In this document: positions 30,970 to 39,511 of the stretch, piece after piece
Layout: every line of letters begins with the position of its first letter
How positions within the stretch are numbered: position 1 is the stretch's first letter
DNA from: Marinobacter maroccanus
Lineage (GTDB): Bacteria > Pseudomonadota > Gammaproteobacteria > Pseudomonadales > Oleiphilaceae
Reading direction: 5' to 3'
Assembly: GCF_002933275.1 (NCBI RefSeq)
Contig: NZ_PSSX01000002.1
Span: forward strand, 186,001 to 250,000
Length of the DNA: 64,000 bases
Notes under the pieces: model-generated
What the model was told of the DNA's origin: nothing
The model's input: only the letters and a program-made list of their open reading frames with translations
Database searches by the model: none
Made by a program: the position numbers and the translations under genes

Positions 30970-31368
30970 TTACTCGCCTTTAATGGCTTTGGTCAAACCG
31001 CTGAACTTGCTGTTCAGAAACTGGAAGCTGGCCTGGAAATCCATGGCGTTGCGCATGAAGCGGGTCTGCTCCTGCTGGGCGTCCACGGTATTGCCGTCAA
31101 CCGACGGCTGGTGAGGTACCCGATACATCAAATCGCTTTCCGAGGCCGAGAGGGAGGTATCCATGTGCGCATCATGCGTTTTGGCCATCTGGAATCCGCT
31201 GACCTGCTCCTGGGCCTTCTGCATCATCGCCTGGAAATCCAGGTCGCGGGCTTTGAATCCCGGGGTATCAGCGTTCGCCAGGTTGTTTGCCAGAACTTCG
31301 GCACGTTTAACCCGCGCTTCAACCGCGTGTTGGTGAATGCCCAGAGCCGAATCGAACGTAATTGCCAT
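30970..31368 (-). CDS. flgB: Flagellar proximal rod protein FlgB
   Basis: First gene of the rod/hook operon. The 132-aa product from MAITFDSALGIHQHAVEARV has the motif EVLANNLANADTPGFKARDL and a C-terminus (TRFMRNAMDFQASFQFLNSK) typical of FlgB. The start has a strong GGGAGG in front; the frame is open 21 bases more. A sigma-54 promoter lies about 70 bp upstream. flgA and flgM, often near flgB, are not in this window. Confidence 0.95.
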   Translation of the reverse strand: MAITFDSALGIHQHAVEARVKRAEVLANNLANADTPGFKARDLDFQAMMQKAQEQVSGFQMAKTHDAHMDTSLSASESDLMYRVPHQPSVDGNTVDAQQEQTRFMRNAMDFQASFQFLNSKFSGLTKAIKGE

Positions 31369-31436
31369 GTTGCCTCCCGAAAACTGCACCAGTATGCCGA
31401 CCTGTTTTTGCCGGCTGTGCTCTTTGACAGGACTAA

Positions 31437-31452
31437 AGCAAGCTGGATGCCA
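31437..31452 (-). promoter_or_regulatory. Sigma-54 (RpoN) promoter of the flg operon
   Basis: The minus strand reads TGGCATCCAGCTTGCT, matching the RpoN consensus TGGCACG-N4-TTGCW at 14-of-16-type quality with the exact GG-N10-GC spacing. It is in the right place and orientation for flgB (about 58-base leader). In related bacteria such hook-basal-body operons are RpoN/FleQ/FleR dependent. Confidence 0.8.
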
Positions 31453-31498
31453 GAATTCAGGCGAGGTGTAAATTTGTCAGGAAAGCCAGTATTGGCGG

Positions 31499-31530
31499 GC
31501 CCTGACCAGTGGTGAATGAACGGTCAGGGC
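31499..31530. repeat. 9-bp perfect inverted repeat upstream of the flg promoter
   Basis: GCCCTGACC (31499-31507) and GGTCAGGGC (31522-31530) are exact reverse complements with a 14-base loop. It lies about 47 bp upstream of the sigma-54 promoter and downstream of the nitroreductase gene. It has no T-run. It could be an activator site or part of a termination zone. Confidence 0.45.
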
Positions 31531-31568
31531 AAAGCAGGCAAGGAACGGGCAAGAAAAAGCGGCAAGCT

Positions 31569-31595
31569 GCTTCCCCCGGCGCGGACCGGGGGAGC
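31569..31595 (-). terminator. Probable terminator after the nitroreductase gene
   Basis: GCTTCCCCCGG / CCGGGGGAGC forms a very GC-rich stem 15 bp past the stop codon. A T-rich stretch (CTTTTTCTT) follows about 12 bases later on the minus strand, so the fit to a classic terminator is partial. Confidence 0.5.
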
Positions 31596-31609
31596 ATTCA
31601 GTCAGGAGA

Positions 31610-32161
31610 TCAGGGCCAATGACGCACGAACTCATCAACCCCCGGCCTGGGAACAGCCGGTTTGGGAGCGGAGACTGTTCCGGTGTAGAGAAAGCCGACG
31701 ATTTGCTCATGCTCTTCCAGCCCCAGCCCGGCGTGAACTGAGGAATGGTACGCAACACCGCCCGTTCTCCACATAACGCCGTAACCGGCGTCCTGCAGGG
31801 CAATCTCAATAAAACTCATGCCGGCTGCGGCCGACATCACCTGCTCGATCTCAGGTACTTTGGGATGCGTTTTCGGCGACGCGATACCAACAATCACCAT
31901 TGGCGCCCGAAGAGGGGCGCGCCTGAGCTTCTCGATCTCCTTCTCGTCGCTGTTGTTGGCACAGGTGGACGCAAACAGTTCGCCCAGAGCCTCCAGCCCT
32001 TCGCCCTCTACGACCAGGTAGCGCCAGGGCCTCAGCAGCGCGTGATCAGGCGCGCGGGCAGCACAGGCAAAAGCCCGGTCGAGGGTTGCCGGGTCCGGCG
32101 CGGGCGACTCCAGCCTGGGTTCTGACGAACGATTGAGAAGAAAATCGGTAACTGCTGTCAT
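31610..32161 (-). CDS. YdjA-type nitroreductase
   Basis: FMN-dependent NAD(P)H oxidoreductase of the nitroreductase family. The 183-aa product from MTAVTDFLLNRSSEPRLESP is the same length as E. coli YdjA. It has the family features: an N-terminal RSS.P.L segment, AACAARAPDHALLRPWRY-type flavin contact (here CAARAPDHALLRPWRYLVV), and AAAGMSFIEIALQDAGYGVM with W.TG. Physiological substrate unknown. The frame is open a further 57 bases but without a better start. Confidence 0.85.
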   Translation of the reverse strand: MTAVTDFLLNRSSEPRLESPAPDPATLDRAFACAARAPDHALLRPWRYLVVEGEGLEALGELFASTCANNSDEKEIEKLRRAPLRAPMVIVGIASPKTHPKVPEIEQVMSAAAGMSFIEIALQDAGYGVMWRTGGVAYHSSVHAGLGLEEHEQIVGFLYTGTVSAPKPAVPRPGVDEFVRHWP

Positions 32162-32327
32162 ATCTGCTCGCTGTCTGATCGCTGTTCTGATGAGTTGGAA
32201 AAATGGGTACGAATGCAATTCCCTGCTGTGAATTGTGGCTTGTACGTAATGCTGTTAACCTTTAGTCGTAGTCGGGTCTACCAACAATTATAAATGACGC
32301 GGTCGTACAACGGTGAGTGGCAACACA

Positions 32328-32639
32328 ATGAGCAACCAGCAAACCTTCAACAGCTTTTCCGAATTCTATCCTTACTACCTTGAAGAGCACAGCGACGTCA
32401 CCTGTCGCCGTCTGCACTTTGCCGGCAGCCTGCTGGTTCTGATCGTGGCCTTTTGGGCACTGACTACAGGCAAGCTTTTGTGGCTTCTGGCCTTGCCGGT
32501 CATTGGCTATGGCTTTGCCTGGGTGGGTCATTTCAAGTTTGAGAAAAACCGCCCTGCCACCTTCAAGTACCCACTGTACAGCCTGATGGGTGACTGGGTC
32601 ATGTTCCGCGACATGCTCATTGGCAGGATCCGTTTCTGA
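32328..32639 (+). CDS. DUF962 / Mpo1-like small membrane protein
   Basis: The 103-aa product matches the DUF962 family by FNSFSEFYPYYLEEHSDVTC, RRLHFAGS and GHFKFEKNRPATFKYPLYSL with a final GDWVMFRDM. Two membrane segments are visible (about 33-47 and 50-63). The yeast member Mpo1 is an Fe2+-dependent dioxygenase in alpha-oxidation of 2-hydroxy fatty acids, with His residues in these motifs; the role in bacteria is not established. The start is ATG at 32328, with a GTG 15 bases upstream as alternative. One base separates it from the next gene. Confidence 0.85.
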   Translation: MSNQQTFNSFSEFYPYYLEEHSDVTCRRLHFAGSLLVLIVAFWALTTGKLLWLLALPVIGYGFAWVGHFKFEKNRPATFKYPLYSLMGDWVMFRDMLIGRIRF

Positions 32640-32640
32640 A

Positions 32641-34080
32641 ATGATGAGCGCCCCGGCAGACCTTCGCAACGCCAGCAGCTCAGCTGGCAGGTCCCTGGCG
32701 TCTGAGGCGTCGGGCAACCCGATTGCGATTCCGCCAATGCCCGATTACAACGGCCGGGTGCTGGCCTATACGTCAACCGCCGCCATTATCGTAACCGGTG
32801 TTCTGCAGGGCGCATTTCCCCAATGGCTCCTTTGGCTGGTTGCCGGTGCCCTGACCTGGCCGCATATCGCTCACGCCCTCACCCGCCGAACGTTCCTGAG
32901 AAATTCACCACGCATTCGCCAGAAGATGCTGATTTTCGATTGCGTTGTCGGTGGCGGGTTTATTGGCTGCATCGGGCTGATCGTCATACCCTCCCTGGCC
33001 GTTGCGCTGATGCTGATGTTCAGTTGCCTGATTGTCGGGGGTATCCGCCAATGGCTTATGGGCACCGTTTTCATGGCCGCCGCCATTGCAGGCTCTGTCG
33101 CTATTCTCGGCCCGGCAGACGGGCCACATTCGCCCCTGCTTACCAGCATTGTGTCGATTCTCTCAACCGGCATATATATTTGCGTCACCGCCTATTATTC
33201 CCACCAACAGGCACGTGCGTTGATGCTGGCAAAAACCCAGATCCAGAACCAGCGTGAGCAGTCCATCGCACTTTCCCACAAGCTTTCCAAATACCTATCG
33301 CCTCAGGTCTGGCAGTCCATCTTTACTGGCGAGCGGGATGTGCGGCTGGAAACCCAGCGTAAGAAACTGGCGGTGTTCTTTTCGGACATCAAGGGCTTCA
33401 CCGAGCTGTCCGAGGAAATGGAGCCGGAGGCACTGACCGAGCTACTGAATCACTACTTCAACGAGATGTCGGAAGTGGCCCTGAAGTATGGCGGCACCAT
33501 CGACAAGTTCGTTGGCGATTCCATCATGGTGTTCTTTGGCGACCCAACCAGCCGGGGCCAGCGGGAGGACGCCTTTGCTTGTGTCTCCATGGCCATCGAG
33601 ATGCGCAAGCACATGAAAATCATGCGCCAGAAATGGCGCAGCCAGGGCATTAAGACCCCGCTTGAAATTCGAATGGGGATCAGCACCGGTTACACAACCG
33701 TCGGCAACTTCGGCGCGGAAAACCGGATGGATTACACCATCATAGGCAAGGAAGTGAATCTTGCCAGCCGGCTTGAATCCCTGGCGGAGCCGGGTGAAAT
33801 CCTGGTTTCCTATGAGACCTTCTCGCTGATCAAGGACAAGATCATGTGCCGGGACAAGGGTGAAATTACCGTGAAAGGCTTCGGCAAACCGGTGCCAATT
33901 TATGAGGTGGTGGATTTCCGGCGCGACATGGGCCCCAACCGCAGTTTCCTCGAGCACGAGCACAGTGGCTTCGCCATGTATCTGGATTCAGACAAGATCA
34001 CCGAGAAGGAACGCCAGGCCATTCTGATCGCCCTGGAAGACGCCGCAGACCGCCTGCGACGGGAAGAGGATGTTTCCTGA
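32641..34080 (+). CDS. Class III adenylate cyclase with N-terminal membrane sensor
   Basis: Makes cAMP from ATP. The 479-aa product has four to five N-terminal membrane segments (about residues 40-195), resembling the MASE2 domain of P. aeruginosa CyaB, then a coiled segment (KTQIQNQREQSIALSHKLSKYL) and a class III cyclase domain. Catalytic features: metal Asp in FFSDIKGFT and in VGDSIMVFFGDP, adenine-specifying Lys in TIDKFVGD and Asp in RMDYTIIG, and transition-state Asn/Arg in NLASRLE. All are intact, so it should be active. It starts one base after the DUF962 stop, so the two may be cotranscribed. Confidence 0.9.
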   Translation: MMSAPADLRNASSSAGRSLASEASGNPIAIPPMPDYNGRVLAYTSTAAIIVTGVLQGAFPQWLLWLVAGALTWPHIAHALTRRTFLRNSPRIRQKMLIFDCVVGGGFIGCIGLIVIPSLAVALMLMFSCLIVGGIRQWLMGTVFMAAAIAGSVAILGPADGPHSPLLTSIVSILSTGIYICVTAYYSHQQARALMLAKTQIQNQREQSIALSHKLSKYLSPQVWQSIFTGERDVRLETQRKKLAVFFSDIKGFTELSEEMEPEALTELLNHYFNEMSEVALKYGGTIDKFVGDSIMVFFGDPTSRGQREDAFACVSMAIEMRKHMKIMRQKWRSQGIKTPLEIRMGISTGYTTVGNFGAENRMDYTIIGKEVNLASRLESLAEPGEILVSYETFSLIKDKIMCRDKGEITVKGFGKPVPIYEVVDFRRDMGPNRSFLEHEHSGFAMYLDSDKITEKERQAILIALEDAADRLRREEDVS

Positions 34081-34110
34081 GGCGCATCCCTGCGCTCACG
34101 ACCACCGGCA

Positions 34111-34929
34111 TTACTGACGTATCAGTCGCGGCCCGGCATCCTTGCCGGTTTCTGTGCTTCGCCAGGGGTTAATATCCAAACCGCCCCGGCGTGTGTATCG
34201 GGCAACCACTGTAAGCGACTCCGGGTTGCATCGGCGCATCAGATCGGTAAACACCGTTTCCACGCAATGCTCATGGAAATCTTGCTTCTGCCGGAAGCTC
34301 ACGACGTAACGCAGCAAGCCAGCCCGATCGAGTTTGGGGCCAGTGTAGCTGACCATCAGGGTGGCCCAGTCCGGTTGGCCCGTCACCGGGCAGTTGCTTT
34401 TGAGAAGATGAGAGCATAACTGCTCAGTTACCACCTCACCGCCGGTCCTCAGAGAGTCAGGCGAATACTCATAGGCCACCTCGCTAACCGGTTCATCATC
34501 AATTAACTCGAACCCCACGGGACGACCAATGGCCTCCCCTGATTCGTCGACACTTAACAGATTAACCTGCACTGCTCCGCCGCAGGCACTGGACAGATCC
34601 CGGGTAATCACTTCGGCAACCTGTTCCCGGGAGGAATAAACTGCCTGGTTCAATGAGTTGAGGTACAGCTTGAGTGATTTGGACTCAATGATCGAAGGCG
34701 AGGCCGCAGGAAAAACAATCTCCGCCCAGGCCACCTCCGGAACACCATTTGGCCTCAGCCACGAGATTTCCCAGGCCTGCCACAAGTCCTCGCCAAACCA
34801 TGGCCAACGGCCGTCTTCCAGCCCCAGGCGGCGACGGTTTTCCTCCCTCGCCACGGGGAACAACAGGCCCGGGTCGTAGCTGTCCGGGTAATCGCTTGTT
34901 TTGCCAAGCGGCGCGTCATTAAGTGCCAT
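34111..34929 (-). CDS. queF: NADPH-dependent 7-cyano-7-deazaguanine reductase QueF
   Basis: Reduces preQ0 to preQ1, the substrate of Tgt (encoded at 17.6-18.8 kb). The 272-aa product is the long, YqcD-like bimodular form found in gammaproteobacteria. Motifs: LGKTSDYPDSYDPGLLFPVA, the E-S-K-S-L-K-L motif (ESKSLKLYLNSLNQ), and the catalytic Cys in LLKSNCPVTGQPDWATL. The downstream VVSFRQKQDFHEHCVETVF is also typical. Confidence 0.96.
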   Translation of the reverse strand: MALNDAPLGKTSDYPDSYDPGLLFPVAREENRRRLGLEDGRWPWFGEDLWQAWEISWLRPNGVPEVAWAEIVFPAASPSIIESKSLKLYLNSLNQAVYSSREQVAEVITRDLSSACGGAVQVNLLSVDESGEAIGRPVGFELIDDEPVSEVAYEYSPDSLRTGGEVVTEQLCSHLLKSNCPVTGQPDWATLMVSYTGPKLDRAGLLRYVVSFRQKQDFHEHCVETVFTDLMRRCNPESLTVVARYTRRGGLDINPWRSTETGKDAGPRLIRQ

Positions 34930-34943
34930 AGGTGTTCCTGAGA

Positions 34944-35717
34944 TCAGTGGCGAATGCCTTTTCCGCGCTCGAGCATTCTCAGGGCGATGAATGCCAGCAC
35001 GGAGATGAAGACCAGAATCATACCAAGAGAAACGAACGGATTAACGTCTGACACGCCCAGAATCCCGTACCGGAAGCCATTGACCATATACAGGATGGGA
35101 TTGGCCATGGATACGCCCTGCCAGAACCCTGGCAGCAGATCAATGCTGTAGAACACTCCGCCCAGATAAGTCAGGGGTGTCAGTACGAACGTGGGCACGA
35201 TGGAGATGTCATCAAACTTGGTTGCCAGCATGGCGTTGATAAAGCCGCCCAGTGCGAACAGTGCGGACGTCAGAAATACCGTCAGAACCATCATGGGCAG
35301 GTTGTGGATGGACAGCCGGGTAAACGCCAGTGATAGCAGCGTGACAATCAGGCCGATCCCCAGGCCCCGGGCCATGCCTCCGCACACGTAGCCGGCAAGG
35401 ATGACCCAGTTAGGTACGGGGGACACCAAGAGCTCCTCAATACTGCGCTGGAATTTCATGGAGAAGAACGACGACACGACGTTGGCGTAGGAACTGGTGA
35501 TTACCGCCATCATGATCAGGCCCGGCACAATAAACGACATATAGTCGAAGCCACCCATCTCGCCGATCCGGGAGCCGATGAGGTTGCCGAAAATAATGAA
35601 ATACAGGGTCATGGTGACCGCGGGCGGCAGCAACGTCTGGGCCCAGATACGGGTAAACCGGCGTATCTCCCGAACAACAATGGTGCTGAAGGCTGTGAAC
35701 AAGGCATGTGGCGTCAT
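34944..35717 (-). CDS. ABC-2 type transporter permease
   Basis: Six-span inner-membrane permease (257 aa) of the ABC-2 family, similar in layout to E. coli YadH. Visible features: FTRIWAQTLLPPAVTMTLYF, FDYMSFIVPGLIMMAVITSSY, and GGVFYSIDLLPGFWQGVSM with NPILYMVNGFRYG. Its start overlaps the end of the ATPase gene by 4 bp, so they form one unit. Exported substrate unknown. Confidence 0.9.
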   Translation of the reverse strand: MTPHALFTAFSTIVVREIRRFTRIWAQTLLPPAVTMTLYFIIFGNLIGSRIGEMGGFDYMSFIVPGLIMMAVITSSYANVVSSFFSMKFQRSIEELLVSPVPNWVILAGYVCGGMARGLGIGLIVTLLSLAFTRLSIHNLPMMVLTVFLTSALFALGGFINAMLATKFDDISIVPTFVLTPLTYLGGVFYSIDLLPGFWQGVSMANPILYMVNGFRYGILGVSDVNPFVSLGMILVFISVLAFIALRMLERGKGIRH

Positions 35718-36661
35718 GCTGCACCCTCCACTGCCTTGCTGGATTCAGCGTTCTCCTCAACCATGCGAATGAACAGTTCCTCAAGCCGGTTGGCCTTGGT
35801 TCTCATGCTGACCACCTTGATGCCGAGCCGCTCAAGCTCCACGAATACCTGGTTGAGCCCCTGACCTTTCTCCACTTCCACCTCCAGGGCTCCTTCCGCG
35901 TCGAGGCGTGTTGGAAAACCGTTGAGCTCGGGCGCGGAGTCGAGGGTCTTCTCGGTATCCAGCACAAAAGTCTCCCGGCTCAGTTGCTGCAGCAAGGCTT
36001 TCTTGCTGGTGTGCTTGAGGATCTTGCCATGGTCGATAATGGCAATGTTGCGGCAAAGGGCTTCCGCCTCCTCCAGGTAATGGGTCGTCAGGATGATAGT
36101 GGTACCCTGACGGTTCATCTCCTCCAGAAAGGTCCACATGGAACGGCGGAGTTCAATATCCACGCCTGCGGTGGGCTCGTCCAGAATCAGCAGTTTCGGT
36201 TCGTGGACCAGGGCGCGGGCAATCATCAGACGGCGCTTCATGCCGCCAGACAGCATCCGGGCCGGGGTGTTCCGTTTGTCCCACAGACCAAGCTTTTTCA
36301 GGTACTTTTCGGCCGACGCCGAGGCCTGCTTCAACGGAATTCCGTAGTAGCCGGCCTGGGTGGTCACAATATCAAAGACTTTCTCGAACTGGTTGAAGTT
36401 GAACTCCTGGGGCACCACGCCAAGGTTCAGCTTGGCATCGGAAAGGTGAGTATCGGTGTCATAACCGAACACCCGAACCTTGCCTGCTGTCTTGTTCACC
36501 AGGGAGCAGACAATACCCAGGGTGGTCGATTTGCCGGCCCCGTTAGGCCCCAGCAAGGCAAAGAAATCCCCCTCGGCGACGTGCAGATCAATCCCCTTGA
36601 GAGCCTGAAACCCGTCACCGTAGGTCTTGGTGAGGCCCTCAATTTCCAGTGCATTGGTCAT
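35714..36661 (-). CDS. ABC transporter ATP-binding protein (YadG-like)
   Basis: Cytoplasmic ATPase partner of the ABC-2 permease. The 315-aa product has Walker A GPNGAGKST, the Q-loop region VVPQEFNFNQFEKV, signature MLSGGMKRRL, Walker B LLILDEPTAGVD and the switch His in TTHYLEEAE. The C-terminal 80 residues form the extra domain seen in YadG/CcmA-type ATPases. Substrate not predictable. Confidence 0.92.
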   Translation of the reverse strand: MTNALEIEGLTKTYGDGFQALKGIDLHVAEGDFFALLGPNGAGKSTTLGIVCSLVNKTAGKVRVFGYDTDTHLSDAKLNLGVVPQEFNFNQFEKVFDIVTTQAGYYGIPLKQASASAEKYLKKLGLWDKRNTPARMLSGGMKRRLMIARALVHEPKLLILDEPTAGVDIELRRSMWTFLEEMNRQGTTIILTTHYLEEAEALCRNIAIIDHGKILKHTSKKALLQQLSRETFVLDTEKTLDSAPELNGFPTRLDAEGALEVEVEKGQGLNQVFVELERLGIKVVSMRTKANRLEELFIRMVEENAESSKAVEGAA

Positions 36662-36922
36662 AAATCAATCCGATTCGGTGAAAAAACGGCATGAACGGCC
36701 CAAGCCGCCAGCCAAAATTTAGAATGCTGTTTATTGTGACAAAGCTGCTGATTTCAAGGCCCTTATCAGCCGGGCGTGTGCCCTGGCCAATAACGGAAAC
36801 TGCGACAGGAATCCCGATATGAGGCAAACCCCGCCCCTATAATGCGGTTACAACAATTTACAAAAGGGGCTGCCGCACCCTGAGTGCGGGCGCGCTGAAT
36901 CGAAGGGAATGTACGAACAACC
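36662..36922. other. Divergent intergenic region
   Basis: 261 bp between the ABC ATPase and the lipoprotein gene. It holds a TATAAT (36838-36843) facing the lipoprotein, with no convincing -35, and a 6-bp hairpin CCGCAC/GTGCGG at 36873-36889 in the presumed leader. No open frame or RNA gene was seen. Confidence 0.4.
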
Positions 36923-38038
36923 ATGAGATCCGTTCACCGCATCCGACTAACGTTTACACTTCTGGGCGCCCTCGCCCTCTCTGGCTGCCTGGATGACAAC
37001 GGCAGTTCCGGCGACGACACCAGCACCGGCCAGGTCAACTTCAACGGTTTCAACGGCCTCTCCTACCAAACGGCGAGCCAATCGGGCGCCACGAACCCTG
37101 CAGGAGAGTTCCGCTACTACCCCGGCGAGACACTCACCTTCAGCGTTGGAGACCTGCCATTGGTCAGTGGCGTGCCGGCCCGGCAACACATAACACTGCT
37201 CGAGTTCTTCGAGACCACCCGAACGGAGCTGCAAACGCCGATGGTGGATGAAGAAGGTCTGAGCACCCACACGCTTACCGAGCAACAGGTTCTGGAAAAC
37301 ACGACGCTGATGAACCTGTCCCGGTTTCTGATGCTTCTGAACTGGAGCCAGAATGTTGCAGAGGGCGAAGGGGTCGATATCCGGGATCGGGTTATTGCGC
37401 AGTTGAATGCCGCCCTTCCGGACCTGACAGCACCCATTGACTTCAGTGTCAGCGAATCAGAGTTCACTGCAACCGATCCCATGTCTCCGGCCAACCAGCT
37501 CCTGGCCGCAATCTGCTTTTACCCGGAAGACGACGAACTGTGTGAGGAACCACCAACCCAGGAGGAGATCGATAATGCGCCTCCGAGGCCAGAGAACGAC
37601 GAGGATCGCGATCCGGACATTGAATACAGTGAAGACTTGCAAGCCAAAAAGGACCGGATCGAAAATGCCGTGCGCACCATGGAAGACATCGATTCGGAGG
37701 ATGCCCAGATCTATCTCACGCGGGAGCTCAAGGCGATCAGTACAACCGTCGCGAATCGTTATTTCCTGGATGAAGACGTAGCCAGCCATCCGGCCACTGA
37801 TACAGCCCTGAAGCAGGTTGCGGTTCGAAAGATCGGCGGCGGGCTCTCTCTGGCGGAGCTGGAAGCCATCAGCACACGCCCGCAGGATGTCCAGATACAT
37901 TCAGCCGACTGGCAGAGCGGAAAAGTGGAGTATTTTGTCGCCGGTCCCTCCGGCGGAGAATCCGAGCTTCTGCTCAGCTTCCGTCCGGAGGATACCTATC
38001 GGTGGGTTCGCAAACAGCTGCGTGTGATTATCCGCTGA
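36923..38038 (+). CDS. Uncharacterised acidic lipoprotein
   Basis: The 371-aa product has a signal peptide and lipobox LALSGC (Cys at about residue 22) followed by a Ser/Asp/Gly-rich linker, so it is exported and lipid-anchored. After the linker comes a short motif found in several Marinobacter/Pseudomonas/Vibrio lipoproteins: a G.SYQTASQSG.T...GEFRYYPGE element with TLTFSVGDLPL. Residues about 195-245 are strongly acidic (PRPENDEDRDPDIEY). No enzyme motif is visible and I do not know its function. Its last 11 bp overlap the end of the HD-GYP gene on the other strand. Confidence 0.75.
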   Translation: MRSVHRIRLTFTLLGALALSGCLDDNGSSGDDTSTGQVNFNGFNGLSYQTASQSGATNPAGEFRYYPGETLTFSVGDLPLVSGVPARQHITLLEFFETTRTELQTPMVDEEGLSTHTLTEQQVLENTTLMNLSRFLMLLNWSQNVAEGEGVDIRDRVIAQLNAALPDLTAPIDFSVSESEFTATDPMSPANQLLAAICFYPEDDELCEEPPTQEEIDNAPPRPENDEDRDPDIEYSEDLQAKKDRIENAVRTMEDIDSEDAQIYLTRELKAISTTVANRYFLDEDVASHPATDTALKQVAVRKIGGGLSLAELEAISTRPQDVQIHSADWQSGKVEYFVAGPSGGESELLLSFRPEDTYRWVRKQLRVIIR

Positions 38039-39335
38039 TCAGGCGGGTCAGACTCCAGCGTGACTCCACGCCAGTAACATCATAACAGGACGGATCCAGA
38101 CCTTCCGTGCCGTGTGGCAGGCATTCACGAATCCGCACCGTTTCCGCTGCTTCCTTGCCTTCGTTGTACCGGGCCAGATCAATGATTTTGGCAGTTTTCA
38201 AAGGCCTGGAAGCAGTATCTGTCATAACCATGACACGAGGCCAGAGCCGGCGTTCCGGGGAGTGTGAAACCACGATGCCACGCTGCCCGTCGGAGAGCTC
38301 CACGAGGCTGCCGGTGGGATAGATACCAATCGCCTGGATAAAATTCTCCACCAGGTCTTCCTGGAACTCGATGTTGCGCATCTCGTAGAGCAGCGTTACC
38401 GCTTTTGCTGGGGTCATGGGTTCGGTGTGGGAGCGGGGTGCAATCAACGATTCGAAAAATTCCGCAATGCCGGCCACCTTGGCTAACAACGGAATGCGAT
38501 CCCCCCGGACACCCTCCGGGAAACCGGAGCCATTATGGCGCTCGCGATGCCCCTGAACAACACTGAGTACCGCACGTGAGAGCCCACTGTTCTCCAGCAT
38601 GGCAACGCCACGGGTAACGTAACCACGGTAAGTAAGATATTCCTCGGCGCTTAACTGACCTTCCCGGGCCAGCAACTCAGGCGGCAGCGTGGTTTTGCCC
38701 ACCTGCGACAGCAAACAACCGAGGCCAAGATGATTAAGAAGCCCTTCGTTCAAACCCAGATGTCGACCACAAACCAGGGCCCAGACCGATGTGTTCAAGG
38801 CATGCCGGTAAAGGTAACTGTCATGAGCACGGGTGCGACTGAGCCACAATAACGCATCAGGCTGGCGAACAACGCTGCTCACCATTTTGCTGGTGATCGC
38901 GGCGATCGGCCTGAGATCCGGCACGCCGTCGGCACGGAGGGTCTCGAAAAGCTGGTCCAGCGCCACTTCCATATCGTCCAACAGGCGTTTGGACGTTTTC
39001 ATTTCCTTTTTAAGGCTGGTGACGGTTTCGTAGGCTACCGGCTCCCGAATACTCAGTGGCGGCAACTGAAGCTGCTCTCGCCCACCGCCACGCTTGTTCA
39101 GTGTCTTGCCGAAAACCGGCTTGCTACCGCCTTTTACCTCTTTTGCTTCCCGCGCTTCCGCCACATCGACCATGACCCACTTACAGTGGGAAACCAGGGC
39201 GCGAATGTCGTCCTGGGAGCGAATATGGAAACCCTGAATCGGGAAGGGAGTCTGGTGCCATGGTCTGTCCAGATCAGACACGAACATGCCCACTTCCAGA
39301 TCATGTACTGCGACTTTTTTCTGTTGGACACCCAC
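38028..39335 (-). CDS. HD-GYP-type protein with DUF3391 domain, catalytic residues degenerate
   Basis: HD-GYP proteins are c-di-GMP phosphodiesterases. The 435-aa product has an N-terminal DUF3391 domain (VQQKKVAVHDLEVGMFVSDL, about residues 1-125) and an HD-GYP-like domain (about 165-345). The defining residues are changed: LLHDIGK reads LLSQVGK (HD to SQ, about residues 210-211), the HHE/GYP block reads GHRERHNGSGFP, and the mid-domain His is Tyr (TYRGYVTRG). It is probably inactive as an enzyme and may bind or relay. I chose the GTG at 39335 (GAGGTG in front) because it begins the DUF3391 motif; the frame is open to 39437. Confidence 0.85.
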   Translation of the reverse strand: MGVQQKKVAVHDLEVGMFVSDLDRPWHQTPFPIQGFHIRSQDDIRALVSHCKWVMVDVAEAREAKEVKGGSKPVFGKTLNKRGGGREQLQLPPLSIREPVAYETVTSLKKEMKTSKRLLDDMEVALDQLFETLRADGVPDLRPIAAITSKMVSSVVRQPDALLWLSRTRAHDSYLYRHALNTSVWALVCGRHLGLNEGLLNHLGLGCLLSQVGKTTLPPELLAREGQLSAEEYLTYRGYVTRGVAMLENSGLSRAVLSVVQGHRERHNGSGFPEGVRGDRIPLLAKVAGIAEFFESLIAPRSHTEPMTPAKAVTLLYEMRNIEFQEDLVENFIQAIGIYPTGSLVELSDGQRGIVVSHSPERRLWPRVMVMTDTASRPLKTAKIIDLARYNEGKEAAETVRIRECLPHGTEGLDPSCYDVTGVESRWSLTRLISG

Positions 39336-39511
39336 GGGCCACCTCACACAACAAACTTTTCGATGGCTACCATTCTGACTGAACCGCCGGAAGACACAAT
39401 TACAATATCGTATCGCCAGGTAACCCAAACGCGACAAAGAGTAACGCTAATTTTCAATGGGAAACAAAATGTAGCAACGTGATGGGAGTCACATATCAAC
39501 GTCAGAAAGTG

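Noticed and set aside
31615..31776. Plus-strand frame overlapping the nitroreductase terminator region
   Set aside because: It is antisense to the end of the nitroreductase gene and Arg/Pro-rich in a way typical of shadow frames in GC-rich DNA.
36838..36843. TATAAT as a definite promoter of the lipoprotein gene at 36923
   Set aside because: The hexamer is perfect, but the position 17 bases upstream (CGATAT) is a poor -35, so it is only mentioned within the intergenic entry.
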